A stretch of 64,000 nucleotides of DNA, from NCBI RefSeq assembly GCF_900240295.1, contig NZ_OEQB01000002.1:124001-188000 (forward strand), in the 5' to 3' direction. The translations under genes and the position numbers were made by a program. Positions 54,448 through 62,374 of this stretch are shown here, one piece after another (the stretch's first letter is position 1; every line of letters begins with the position of its first letter). This stretch comes from Megasphaera vaginalis (ex Bordigoni et al. 2020) (GTDB lineage Bacteria > Bacillota > Negativicutes > Veillonellales > Megasphaeraceae). The notes under the pieces were generated by a model, which saw nothing but the letters and a program-made list of their open reading frames with translations, ran no database searches and was not told the origin of the DNA.

Positions 54448-54900
54448 ATGAAGTCGATTGTTTTGTATTCCTCATTCACGGGACGGACGAAAGCTGTTGC
54501 CGAAGCTGTAGCCAGCGGTTTGCCGCAAGGGACGCCTTGCGTTTCCGTCGAGCATATTCCTGATGATATTGACTCCTATGACTGCGTGTTTTTCGGCTGC
54601 TGGGTACATGACGGCGTAGCTGACGAAGGTTCTCAGCAAGTACTGGGAAAGCTTCACAACAAGCACATCGCCGTATTTGCCACCATGGCGGAAGATCCGT
54701 TTTCCGATGAAGCGTCCAAGAGCCTGCATAATGCCATTGAGATTCTGCCGCCGGGCAGCCGTGTAGACGGAACCTATATTACTATAGTGCAATCAAAAGA
54801 ACATTTTATGGATATGATTACGGAGACGCCTCATGATATGGACTTGAGCGGGGCCCGGCTGTTCGCGGAAAACACGTTCAGCCGTATTCTGGCCGCTTGA
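54448..54900 (+). CDS. Flavodoxin-family protein
   Basis: 150 residues. FMN phosphate loop YSSFTGRTKAVAEAVASGL (T/S-x-T-G-x-T type), CVFFGCWVHDGVADEGSQQ and IAVFATMAEDP at the isoalloxazine side. A small electron carrier; its position before the haem-uptake genes suggests a link to iron limitation or haem handling, by inference. GGAGAG precedes the start. Confidence 0.88.
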   Translation: MKSIVLYSSFTGRTKAVAEAVASGLPQGTPCVSVEHIPDDIDSYDCVFFGCWVHDGVADEGSQQVLGKLHNKHIAVFATMAEDPFSDEASKSLHNAIEILPPGSRVDGTYITIVQSKEHFMDMITETPHDMDLSGARLFAENTFSRILAA

Positions 54901-55051
54901 TTGCGGCAGCGGCGGAACCGTTTTGTGATCGCAGGCCTTACGGGGCCGGGGGACGTTGCCGTCATTGCGCTTGGGGCTGCGAAAACGGGGACGCTCTTTT
55001 GCGCGGAGAAGTGGCACGGCGTAAAAAAAAATGATAAAATTAAGGTGCATA

Positions 55052-55083
55052 CTGCTGCAGGCGGGTCTTGCAGCAGTTTTTTT
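55052..55083 (+). terminator. Terminator
   Basis: CTGCTGCA (55052-55059), loop, TGCAGCAG (55069-55076) and seven T. It closes the flavodoxin unit; the 150 bases before it contain no recognisable gene. Confidence 0.88.
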
Positions 55084-55132
55084 ACGAATCGGGAGATGTC
55101 GCGGTACAGCTGAGCTTGATCCGGAGGGGACT

Positions 55133-56081
55133 ATGTCGTACAGGTATGTTCGCTTTTTCACTATTATACTGGCTGCTGCTTTTGTTTGCGCCGTAGCCTG
55201 GGTTTCCTGGGGAAAGACTACTGGCCGGTCAGGAATCATGCAGCGGCTGACGGACAGTACGGGCGCCGTCGTGCTGCTGCCCGCCCATCCGCAGCGCGTC
55301 GTCATTTTGAACGCGTCCAATCTGGATCTGTATTACGGCGCCGGCGGAACTGTTGTCGGCAGGCCGCTGACCTCTTCTTTGATGCCGGAGCTGGCGGAAA
55401 AGGTAGAGGATATTCCTGCTGTCGGTTCCGTTTATCAGCCGAGTGTGGAAGAGATCGCCGCTATGCAACCCGATCTGGTTATCGGTGACGATGTTCCCTT
55501 CCACCGCAGCTTGCGTAACAGTTTGGCGGAAGAAGGAATACCGCTCTATATTAACCGCCTGCATACGTATGATGACGTCTTGCAGACGCTGCGTTTTTTC
55601 GGCCGCCTGACGGGACAGGAAGATACGGCGGCGGCCTTGGAAAAGACGATCGCCAAAGAGTATGCCGTCGTTCACGATAAAGCGATCGGTAAAAAAGCGC
55701 CGCGGACCTTGATCCTTTTCGGCACGCGCGAGGCCTTACAGATGGCTACGGGAAGATCCTTCAGCGGCGCCTTGCTTAACGAAATCGGCGGTGGTAACAT
55801 TGCCGATTTCGTTAAGCAAGGCGCCGCTGGTTCCCTTGGACGAAGCCTATATTGCCGCAGCCGATCCGGAGGTCATCCTCTTCATCAACATGGTGCATGA
55901 TCCGGCCGTAGTGGATTCGTTCCGCAAGGATATGACGGCAGGAAATATCTGGCAGCGTCTCAGCGCCGTCCGCAACGGCCGAGTTCGTTTTCTGCCCGGC
56001 GATCTCTTTGCCGTCAATCCCGGATCGCGCATAGCCAAAGCGATGGCCGTCCTCTATTGTCGGGTGTACAGTACGAAATAG
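55133..56081 (+). pseudogene. Haem/iron ABC transporter binding protein, frameshifted copy
   Basis: Reads as a class III (FepB/HmuT/IsdE-like) binding protein: N-terminal membrane segment, LTDSTGAVVLLPAHPQRVVI, PSVEEIAAMQPDLVIG, GRSFSGALLNEIGGGNIAD. At about 55805 the frame is lost, and the rest (PLVPLDEAYIAAADPEVILF ... FLPGDLFAVNPGSRI) continues in another phase to 56081. The break coincides with a 28-bp perfect inverted repeat. A collinear intact paralogue follows at 56392, so loss of this copy is probably tolerated. GGAGGGG precedes the ATG. Confidence 0.92.
55762..55829. repeat. 28-bp perfect inverted repeat inside the broken binding-protein gene
   Basis: Arms 55762-55789 and 55802-55829 are exact reverse complements around a 12-base loop (GGTGGTAACATT). 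The left arm codes for normal family sequence (SGALLNEIG); the right arm has replaced the sequence expected after NIAD and shifts the frame. Confidence 0.95.
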
Positions 56082-56192
56082 GGCGGTGCAGGCGGCGAGT
56101 CGCGATCCTTTCCATGTAATCGACAGTCGGTACAATTATCAGCGGTGTTCTGCATTTGTGATACGAGGCATGACGGCCTGTTGCTATCGAAG

Positions 56193-56250
56193 ATGAAAAT
56201 AAGGGGCTGTAACCGGATGAGTTTATCCGGTTACAGCCCCTTATTTTCAT
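56193..56250. terminator. 26-bp perfect hairpin between the two binding-protein genes
   Basis: Arms 56193-56218 and 56225-56250 are exact reverse complements with a 6-base loop; the outer ends are A-rich on the left and T-rich on the right (TTATTTTCAT), so it can end transcription both ways. The rest of 56082-56300 is without a gene. Confidence 0.8.
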
Positions 56251-56314
56251 TGTTCGGGAAAACAATAGCGGCGAGCCGTTGATGGCGAAAATATTGGTGT
56301 TATATTAATTTTAT

Positions 56315-56373
56315 TTGACAACAATAGAGAAAAAAAGTACAATCTCATTTGAATGATAATAGATGTCATTATC
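56315..56373 (+). promoter_or_regulatory. Promoter with Fur box for the haem-uptake operon
   Basis: TTGACA (56315-56320), 17-base spacer, TACAAT (56338-56343): near-consensus promoter. GATAATAGATGTCATTATC (56355-56373) has both outer hexamers of the 19-base Fur consensus intact (14 of 19 matches) and covers the transcription start region, so iron-bound Fur should repress the operon. Confidence 0.85.
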
Positions 56374-56391
56374 TAAGAAGGAGGCGATTTT

Positions 56392-57351
56392 TTGGGAAAG
56401 CCAATACGTATGTTGAGGATTACAGTGGCTTGCTGCCTTGTGGTGTTGATCGGCTGGCTGGGACTGTACGGAAGTAGCGGCGGTAATAGGGCGGTGCGGC
56501 AGGTTACGGACAGTACGGGAACGGTCGTAAACATTCCGGTACATCCGCAACGCGTCGTTTTTCTGAATGTGTCCAACATGGACATGTATTATGCGGCAGG
56601 AGGTACGGCTGTCGGTAAGCCGTCGTCGGAGTCCGTCTCGCCGACGTTGCAGGAAAAGACGAAGGACGTTACGGAAGTCGGTATCATTCATAATCCAAAC
56701 GTTGAAACGATTTTGTCATTAAATCCCGATCTGGTTATCGGGGTCAATGTCCCATTCCATAACAATTTGCGGGCTACGTTGGAAAAAGCGGGGATTCCGT
56801 TGTATATCAATGCGCTTGATTCTTATGATGATGTATTGGAAACGCTGCGCTTTTACGGCGAGCTGACGGGACAGGAGAAAAAGGCGGCAGCGGAAGCCGC
56901 GCGTATTGAAGAGGTACACCGGCAGATTTTTTCCCGTACAGAAGGGAAAGAAGGTCCGCGAACGTTAATTATCTTCGGCGCACCGGGCAGCTTCAGTATG
57001 GCGACGAGCAAGTCTTTCAGCGGTGATTTGCTGACACAACTTGGCGGCGTCAATATTGCTGACGGAGCGGCGGAAATGGAAAGTGGTTTTGTGCCTTTGA
57101 GTATGGAATATATTGCAAAGCGCGATCCGGAAGTTATCCTGTTTATCAGTATGGTAAAACGTCCGGCAATCATTGAAAATTTCCAAGAGGAAATGGCCGG
57201 AAGTTCACTTTGGCAAGGAGTCAGTGCCGTGCAGCAAGGAAGAATTTATTATTTGCCGGGAGAGCTGTTTGCCGTGAATCCCGGGACGCGCATTGCCGAA
57301 GCCTTTGACGTATTGTATAACGATTTGTATGGAAACGGTGCGGCGCAATGA
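56392..57351 (+). CDS. Haem/iron ABC transporter binding protein, intact copy
   Basis: 319 residues: N-terminal signal or membrane anchor (VACCLVVLIGWLGLYG), then a class III binding fold: VTDSTGTVVNIPVHPQRVVF, TILSLNPDLVIGVNVPFHNN, SKSFSGDLLTQLGGVNIADG, REDPE-like AKRDPEVILFISMV and FAVNPGTRIAEAFDVLY. TTG start with GGAGG 8-9 bases upstream; ATG 56410 is an alternative. It delivers haem or an iron chelate to the permease that overlaps its stop. Paralogous to the broken copy upstream. Confidence 0.92.
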   Translation: MGKPIRMLRITVACCLVVLIGWLGLYGSSGGNRAVRQVTDSTGTVVNIPVHPQRVVFLNVSNMDMYYAAGGTAVGKPSSESVSPTLQEKTKDVTEVGIIHNPNVETILSLNPDLVIGVNVPFHNNLRATLEKAGIPLYINALDSYDDVLETLRFYGELTGQEKKAAAEAARIEEVHRQIFSRTEGKEGPRTLIIFGAPGSFSMATSKSFSGDLLTQLGGVNIADGAAEMESGFVPLSMEYIAKRDPEVILFISMVKRPAIIENFQEEMAGSSLWQGVSAVQQGRIYYLPGELFAVNPGTRIAEAFDVLYNDLYGNGAAQ

Positions 57352-58358
57352 TGCTGCGTAACGAAACAACGGATAAACGGCTGGCCTTACGGTATGCCGT
57401 CTTGGCAGCCGGACCGATGATACTGGTTGTTCTCCTTTTTATCGGTATTGCCGCCGGCGCCGTTTCGATGACAATGACGGAAATATGGCAGGTTTTGACC
57501 GGCGGCGGGCAAGGTGAAAATTATCGCATTATTTATTATCTCCGTCTGCCGCGCGTTTTTTGTGCGGCGCTGACGGGGACAAATCTGGCGCTGGCAGGAT
57601 GCATACTACAGGGAATATTGCGTAATCCGCTGGCTGATCCCGGCATTATCGGCGTTACGGCCGGCGCCGGATTGGCGGCGATGGCGCTGATGCTGGTCGT
57701 ACCTGAAATGACGTATCTGGTTCCTTTCGCCGCCTTCCTGGGGGCGCTGGCGGCCGCTGCCGCCGTTTTTCTCCTGGCTTGGGAACGCGGCATCAACCCG
57801 TTACGGCTCATTTTGGCCGGTGTCGCTATTGCCGCCTTTTTCGGCGGCGGCACGGCGGCGCTGTCAGTGTTTTTTTCCGATAAAATTCAAGGCACCGTCA
57901 ATTGGATGGCCGGCGGTTTTGCCGGTGCGAGTTGGCAGCATGTTTTCATGATCCTGCCATATAGCGCTTTCGGCATTGTCGTGGCGTTGTGGAGCTACCG
58001 TAAGCTCAACGCCTTGCAACTGGGTGATGATGTGGCCGCTTCTCTGGGCTTACACGTGGAACGGACACGTTTTTTTCTCGTCGCCATCGCCGCGCTGCTG
58101 GCGGCATCTGCAGTCAGCGTAGCCGGCCTGCTGGGATTTGTCGGGCTGGTCGTTCCACATATTATGCGTCTGCTCGTGGGATCCGACTTTGAATTTCTTT
58201 TGCCGGCTTCAGCTGTTTTCGGTGCCGTTCTGGTTATCGGTGCGGATATCGTTGCCCGGACGGCTTTCAGTCCCGTCGAGGTGCCTGTGGGAATTTTCCT
58301 TTCCTTTTTGGGAGCTCCTTTTTTCCTTTATCTGTTGAAGCGGAGAATGAGAACATGA
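57348..58358 (+). CDS. FecCD-family haem/iron ABC permease
   Basis: 336 residues, ten membrane helices in the BtuC/HmuU fold: RLPRVFCAALTGTNLALAGCILQG near the N-terminus, NPLADPGIIGVTAGAGLAAM, and GLLGFVGLVVPHIMRLLVG with the coupling-helix G-x-x-x-P-H. ATGA-type overlaps on both sides link it to the binding protein and the ATPase. Confidence 0.95.
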   Translation: MMLRNETTDKRLALRYAVLAAGPMILVVLLFIGIAAGAVSMTMTEIWQVLTGGGQGENYRIIYYLRLPRVFCAALTGTNLALAGCILQGILRNPLADPGIIGVTAGAGLAAMALMLVVPEMTYLVPFAAFLGALAAAAAVFLLAWERGINPLRLILAGVAIAAFFGGGTAALSVFFSDKIQGTVNWMAGGFAGASWQHVFMILPYSAFGIVVALWSYRKLNALQLGDDVAASLGLHVERTRFFLVAIAALLAASAVSVAGLLGFVGLVVPHIMRLLVGSDFEFLLPASAVFGAVLVIGADIVARTAFSPVEVPVGIFLSFLGAPFFLYLLKRRMRT

Positions 58359-59158
58359 GTGATACTTTGGAAATGTGCGATGTTGCGCTGGGGTACGGCG
58401 ATCGTGCCGTTGCGGAACATATTAATTTGTCGTTTATGGAGCCGGCGATCGTATCTATTATTGGGCCGAACGGCTCCGGCAAGTCAACTTTGCTCAAGGC
58501 TTTGGGACGCTTGCTGAAACCTCGTTGCGGCACCGTTTATTTAAACGGCGACGATATTCGTTCATGGCCGTCGGCGGAAACGGCCAAACGGCTTTCCGTT
58601 TTGCCGCAGTCGGCGCAGGCTCCCGGCGATATGACGGTCCGTGATTTGGCTGCTTGCGGCAGGATACCGTACCAGTCGGCGTTTTCCCAATTGCAGGAGA
58701 CAGATCGGGAGGCTATTGACAATGCGTTGGCGGCAACGGGGTTGCAAACGATGGCCGACCGTCCGCTTGCAGCGCTTTCCGGCGGCGAACGGCAACGGGC
58801 TTGGTTGGCAATGGCGCTGGCCCAGGAACCGCAGATTTTGCTGCTCGACGAACCGACGACATATTTGGATATTCATTATCAGTTGGACCTGATGGAACTG
58901 ATCCGGCAGCTTCACCAGACTTTGCGGATTACGGTGATCATGGTAATGCACGATTTAAACTATGCCGCCCGGTACAGTCAGCGGCTGATTGCGGTGAAAG
59001 ACGGCGCCGTCATGGCGGACGGTTCTGTGGAAGAGGTGTTTGTACAGCCTGTTTTAGAAGCGCTGTACCAGGTTAAAGCCACGGTATTGAAGGTAGGCGA
59101 GGGCGATGTGACGCAGCTTGTTTGTGTGCCGTATAAGACGGAGTGCGGCATGACCTAG
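58355..59158 (+). CDS. Haem/iron ABC transporter ATPase
   Basis: 267 residues. Walker A IGPNGSGKST near residue 37, Q-loop LPQSAQAPGDMTVRDLAACG, signature ALSGGERQRAWLAMALAQ, Walker B ILLLDEPTTYLDI and switch His VMHDLNYAARYSQ: the FecE/HmuV pattern. Completes the importer begun at 56392. Confidence 0.95.
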   Translation: MSDTLEMCDVALGYGDRAVAEHINLSFMEPAIVSIIGPNGSGKSTLLKALGRLLKPRCGTVYLNGDDIRSWPSAETAKRLSVLPQSAQAPGDMTVRDLAACGRIPYQSAFSQLQETDREAIDNALAATGLQTMADRPLAALSGGERQRAWLAMALAQEPQILLLDEPTTYLDIHYQLDLMELIRQLHQTLRITVIMVMHDLNYAARYSQRLIAVKDGAVMADGSVEEVFVQPVLEALYQVKATVLKVGEGDVTQLVCVPYKTECGMT

Positions 59159-59269
59159 AGAAGAGACGTGCTCATGGCATCTTCACCGAAGACAGGCATG
59201 CATCGGACCGTTGCGTCAGCATAAAGAATGTATGACTTGGTAAGAATAATGACAAAAGGAGATGATTTG

Positions 59270-61414
59270 GTGAGAAAAGAATATATACTGCGTGCCGTTA
59301 TTATTTCCGCCTTATGTACAGGCGGGGTTTGCCACGGCGCCCTGGCGGAAGAGACGGCGGACAAGACGATGAAGAGCAGGGATATCATCGTTACGGCATC
59401 TAAAACGGCGGAGGAAATTCGGACGGAGCCGCAGGCCGTAGAAGTGATCACTGCCGATGATATGCGGCGAATGGGGGCTGACGATCTCCTGACGGCGTTG
59501 GCTTTGGCGAATAACTTGAATTTATCGAAGGCAACCATGACCGGAAATGCCGTACAGATTCGCGGTATGAGCACCAATCACGTGCTGATTCTCGTCGACG
59601 GCAAACGGTATGCCGCCGAAGATACAAATGTGACGACAAATGTATACAACTTGCAGCGGCTAAATGTTGATGATATTGAACGCGTTGAAATCGTTCGCGG
59701 CCCTTCCAGCTCGCTTTACGGGTCAGACGCCATGGGCGGCGTCATCAACGTGATCACGAAGGTGCCTGAAAAGGCCGGCGGTAATGTCGGTATGGTGACC
59801 GGTTCTTCGTTGACTGCCGGCGCTTTTAATTTCAATTTCGGCAAGCACGGACGTTGGACGACAAGCTTTGACGGCCGTATCGAACAAGAACGAAGGCATA
59901 ATCGCTATACGCACAGTGAATCGTTGAATCCGATGACGCACCAGGTGTCTTCCGTGACGGACGGGAATACCGGCTCTTATGGCACACGCCGTATGTTCCA
60001 TTTGGTTTCGCAGTATGATTTTGAAAACGCGAACAAGAATAAGCTGCGGTTTGATGTCGATCTTATGAATGAAGATGCGCGTTCCGATTTTGCGGATACG
60101 AAATCCCATATTTATGTTGGCGACGGGTATTTGATGCAAATGGGACCGTTTCCGAAAGCGCCGAAAGATTGGGTCTTGACGAATAAAAATAAACGGGAAT
60201 GGTATCACAACGACCAATATGGCTTCAGCGTAGAATATACAGGAAAAACGAAACGAAATGCCTATACGTTCCGTTCCTATTATAACGAATTGAAAAAGGA
60301 TTCCCATCTGTATAACGATCGTGTGCTGCCGAAGGAAAAAGTACGGGTCAACGTGCCGCCTATGTTGATTCCTAAAATAGGGTTTCCTTTTATTGATTAT
60401 GACTATGGCGCCCAGTATGCGAAAGAAGATACGGATTACGCCAAATACAGCACGTGGGTCACGGAAGCGCAGGATACGCTGTACATCGGTGAGAACCATA
60501 ACCTGACCTTTGGCGGTGAATACCGAACGCTGGAGTATAAGGGCACACGTCTTAGCGATTCGCCGACAGGCGTCAACAAACGGGCGGAAACACATGGTGT
60601 TAATTCTTACGCCGCTTTTATACAGGATCAATGGCAGATCAACGACAAGCTTTATTTGGTGCCGTCTCTGCGCTATGAGCATAACAGCCGCTTCGGCTCG
60701 GAAACGACACCCCGTTTAGGACTGACGTATGCGATCAATCCTTATTGGCGATTTAAAGCCAATTACGGTCGTGGCTACAAAGCGCCGTCTATCAGCGAAA
60801 TGTATATGCGTATGCATCGATCGATGGGCCCCATGTCTGTCAATATTTATGGCAATCCTGATTTGAAACCGGAAAAATCCCGCAGCTACGACTTCGGCGT
60901 CGAAATGGAAAAGGGCGCCTGGTTCGGCAAGGTGACGTATTTTAACAATGATGTCAGCAACTTGATTACGACGGATAAGATTGCCGGGACCGATTCCGAT
61001 TATCACTATATCAACGTAAACGAGGCCGGGATAAACGGTGTGGAAGCGGAAGTTGGCAAGCGTTTGAATAATCGCTGGACCGTTAAGCTGACGCACAATT
61101 ATCTGGATGCAGTGAATCAGCGGTCGCATCAGCGGCTGAATAACCGGGCGAAGAATACGACGACGCTGCAGCTTATTTACGATGACCATAACGCGGATAA
61201 AGGATTCAGCGCGATTCTTTGGGATCAATTCTCCGACAAGTACCGGCTGAATGACCAGGATTACACGTATAATACACTGAATTTTTCGTTTGACAAGCAC
61301 GTGACGAAGGATATTTCCGTTTATGGCGGCGTGGAGAATATTCTCAATAAAAAGGTGGATGACTTATACGTTGACGGCCGCTTCTGGCGTATTGGTGCGG
61401 AATGGCGCTGGTAA
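59270..61414 (+). CDS. TonB-dependent outer-membrane receptor
   Basis: About 714 residues. Signal peptide (ILRAVIISALCTGG ... GALAEE), TonB box area RDIIVTASKTAEEI, plug domain with VQIRGMSTNHVLILVDGKRY and IERVEIVRGPSSSLYGSDAMGGVINVITK, then a 22-strand barrel ending in the C-terminal aromatic strand RFWRIGAEWRW (closing Trp). GTG 59270 is 7 bases after AAAGGAGA; longer in-frame starts lack such a site. It passes haem or an iron complex across the outer membrane to the ABC importer encoded just before it. No tonB/exbBD genes are in the window. Confidence 0.95.
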   Translation: MRKEYILRAVIISALCTGGVCHGALAEETADKTMKSRDIIVTASKTAEEIRTEPQAVEVITADDMRRMGADDLLTALALANNLNLSKATMTGNAVQIRGMSTNHVLILVDGKRYAAEDTNVTTNVYNLQRLNVDDIERVEIVRGPSSSLYGSDAMGGVINVITKVPEKAGGNVGMVTGSSLTAGAFNFNFGKHGRWTTSFDGRIEQERRHNRYTHSESLNPMTHQVSSVTDGNTGSYGTRRMFHLVSQYDFENANKNKLRFDVDLMNEDARSDFADTKSHIYVGDGYLMQMGPFPKAPKDWVLTNKNKREWYHNDQYGFSVEYTGKTKRNAYTFRSYYNELKKDSHLYNDRVLPKEKVRVNVPPMLIPKIGFPFIDYDYGAQYAKEDTDYAKYSTWVTEAQDTLYIGENHNLTFGGEYRTLEYKGTRLSDSPTGVNKRAETHGVNSYAAFIQDQWQINDKLYLVPSLRYEHNSRFGSETTPRLGLTYAINPYWRFKANYGRGYKAPSISEMYMRMHRSMGPMSVNIYGNPDLKPEKSRSYDFGVEMEKGAWFGKVTYFNNDVSNLITTDKIAGTDSDYHYINVNEAGINGVEAEVGKRLNNRWTVKLTHNYLDAVNQRSHQRLNNRAKNTTTLQLIYDDHNADKGFSAILWDQFSDKYRLNDQDYTYNTLNFSFDKHVTKDISVYGGVENILNKKVDDLYVDGRFWRIGAEWRW

Positions 61415-62316
61415 GGATGCAGGGTGCCGGGTGGAAAGCGGCGGTTATGGCGGCAGTGTTGTCGTTTTTTTTGACAACAGTTGCAGCTCATGACGTTACT
61501 TTTCCAACTGTTGCGCCCCCGTTTTTCTTGGAAGCCGCATCTGGCCGTTTGACGACGGCGGCAGCGCCGGCTGCGGCGGCGCGTGGTTCCCGCGTCATCT
61601 TCTTCAATGAATTCCATGACAGCGAGGACTGCCATGCGGCCGAATACGACATTTTGCAGGCCTTGTATGCGCAATACGGCGACAGACTGGTGCTTTCCAT
61701 GGAAATGTTTGAACGGGATGTGCAGCCTGCTGTCGATGCTTTTTTGCATGGAGAGACGGATGAGGCCGAATTTTTGTCGGCAACGCGCCCTTGGCCGAAT
61801 TATGATCGGGATTACAGCGCGATCGTTCGATTTGCCAAGGTGCATCGGCTGCCGCTGTTGGCAGCCAATATTCCGCGGCGTATAGCGGCCGTTTACGCGC
61901 GAACCGGCTCCTTGGCGGAGCTGGCGGAAAAAGAGCGCGCCTATTTGCCGCTTGTCCGGCGCAAGGGGTCGGCAGCGTATGCGGCAAAATTTACTGCCGT
62001 TATGAACCGGATAGGGCAAGTCGGCATGAAGGTGGAAGAAGATCGCATTCCCTTGCTGTATCAAGCGCAGTGCCTGAAGGATGATACGATGGCGGAAACC
62101 TTGTCGGCGTACGGGACGGCCCATCCGCAAGCCATCATTTATCATCTTCAAGGCGCTTTTCACGGCGAAGAAGGACTGGGCGTCATCGAGAAGCTGCACC
62201 AACTGCAGCCGGCCTGGCGTCTGACGGCGATCACGGCTGTTCGCAAGGGCGAAGGCGATAATGCAGACGTATTGCAGCGTTATCGTTCTTATGGAGACTA
62301 TTTGTTTATCAATTGA
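61402..62316 (+). CDS. ChaN-like haem-binding/Tiki-fold protein
   Basis: 304 residues. Signal peptide, then a ChaN (Cofac_haem_bdg) domain: RVIFFNEFHDSEDCHAAEYD, LVLSMEMFERDVQPAVDAFL, RPWPNYDRDYSAIVRFAK and IIYHLQGAFHGEEGLGV with His/Glu residues at the ligand site. ChaN of Campylobacter is an iron-regulated haem-binding lipoprotein; here no lipobox is seen. It overlaps the receptor gene by 13 bases, so it belongs to the same operon and may take haem from the receptor. Confidence 0.9.
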   Translation: MALVRMQGAGWKAAVMAAVLSFFLTTVAAHDVTFPTVAPPFFLEAASGRLTTAAAPAAAARGSRVIFFNEFHDSEDCHAAEYDILQALYAQYGDRLVLSMEMFERDVQPAVDAFLHGETDEAEFLSATRPWPNYDRDYSAIVRFAKVHRLPLLAANIPRRIAAVYARTGSLAELAEKERAYLPLVRRKGSAAYAAKFTAVMNRIGQVGMKVEEDRIPLLYQAQCLKDDTMAETLSAYGTAHPQAIIYHLQGAFHGEEGLGVIEKLHQLQPAWRLTAITAVRKGEGDNADVLQRYRSYGDYLFIN

Positions 62317-62374
62317 CGGAGGGGCTGCAAAGCAGTGTTGCAGCCTTTCTGTACACAGGAGGCGGGCAGTTGGA

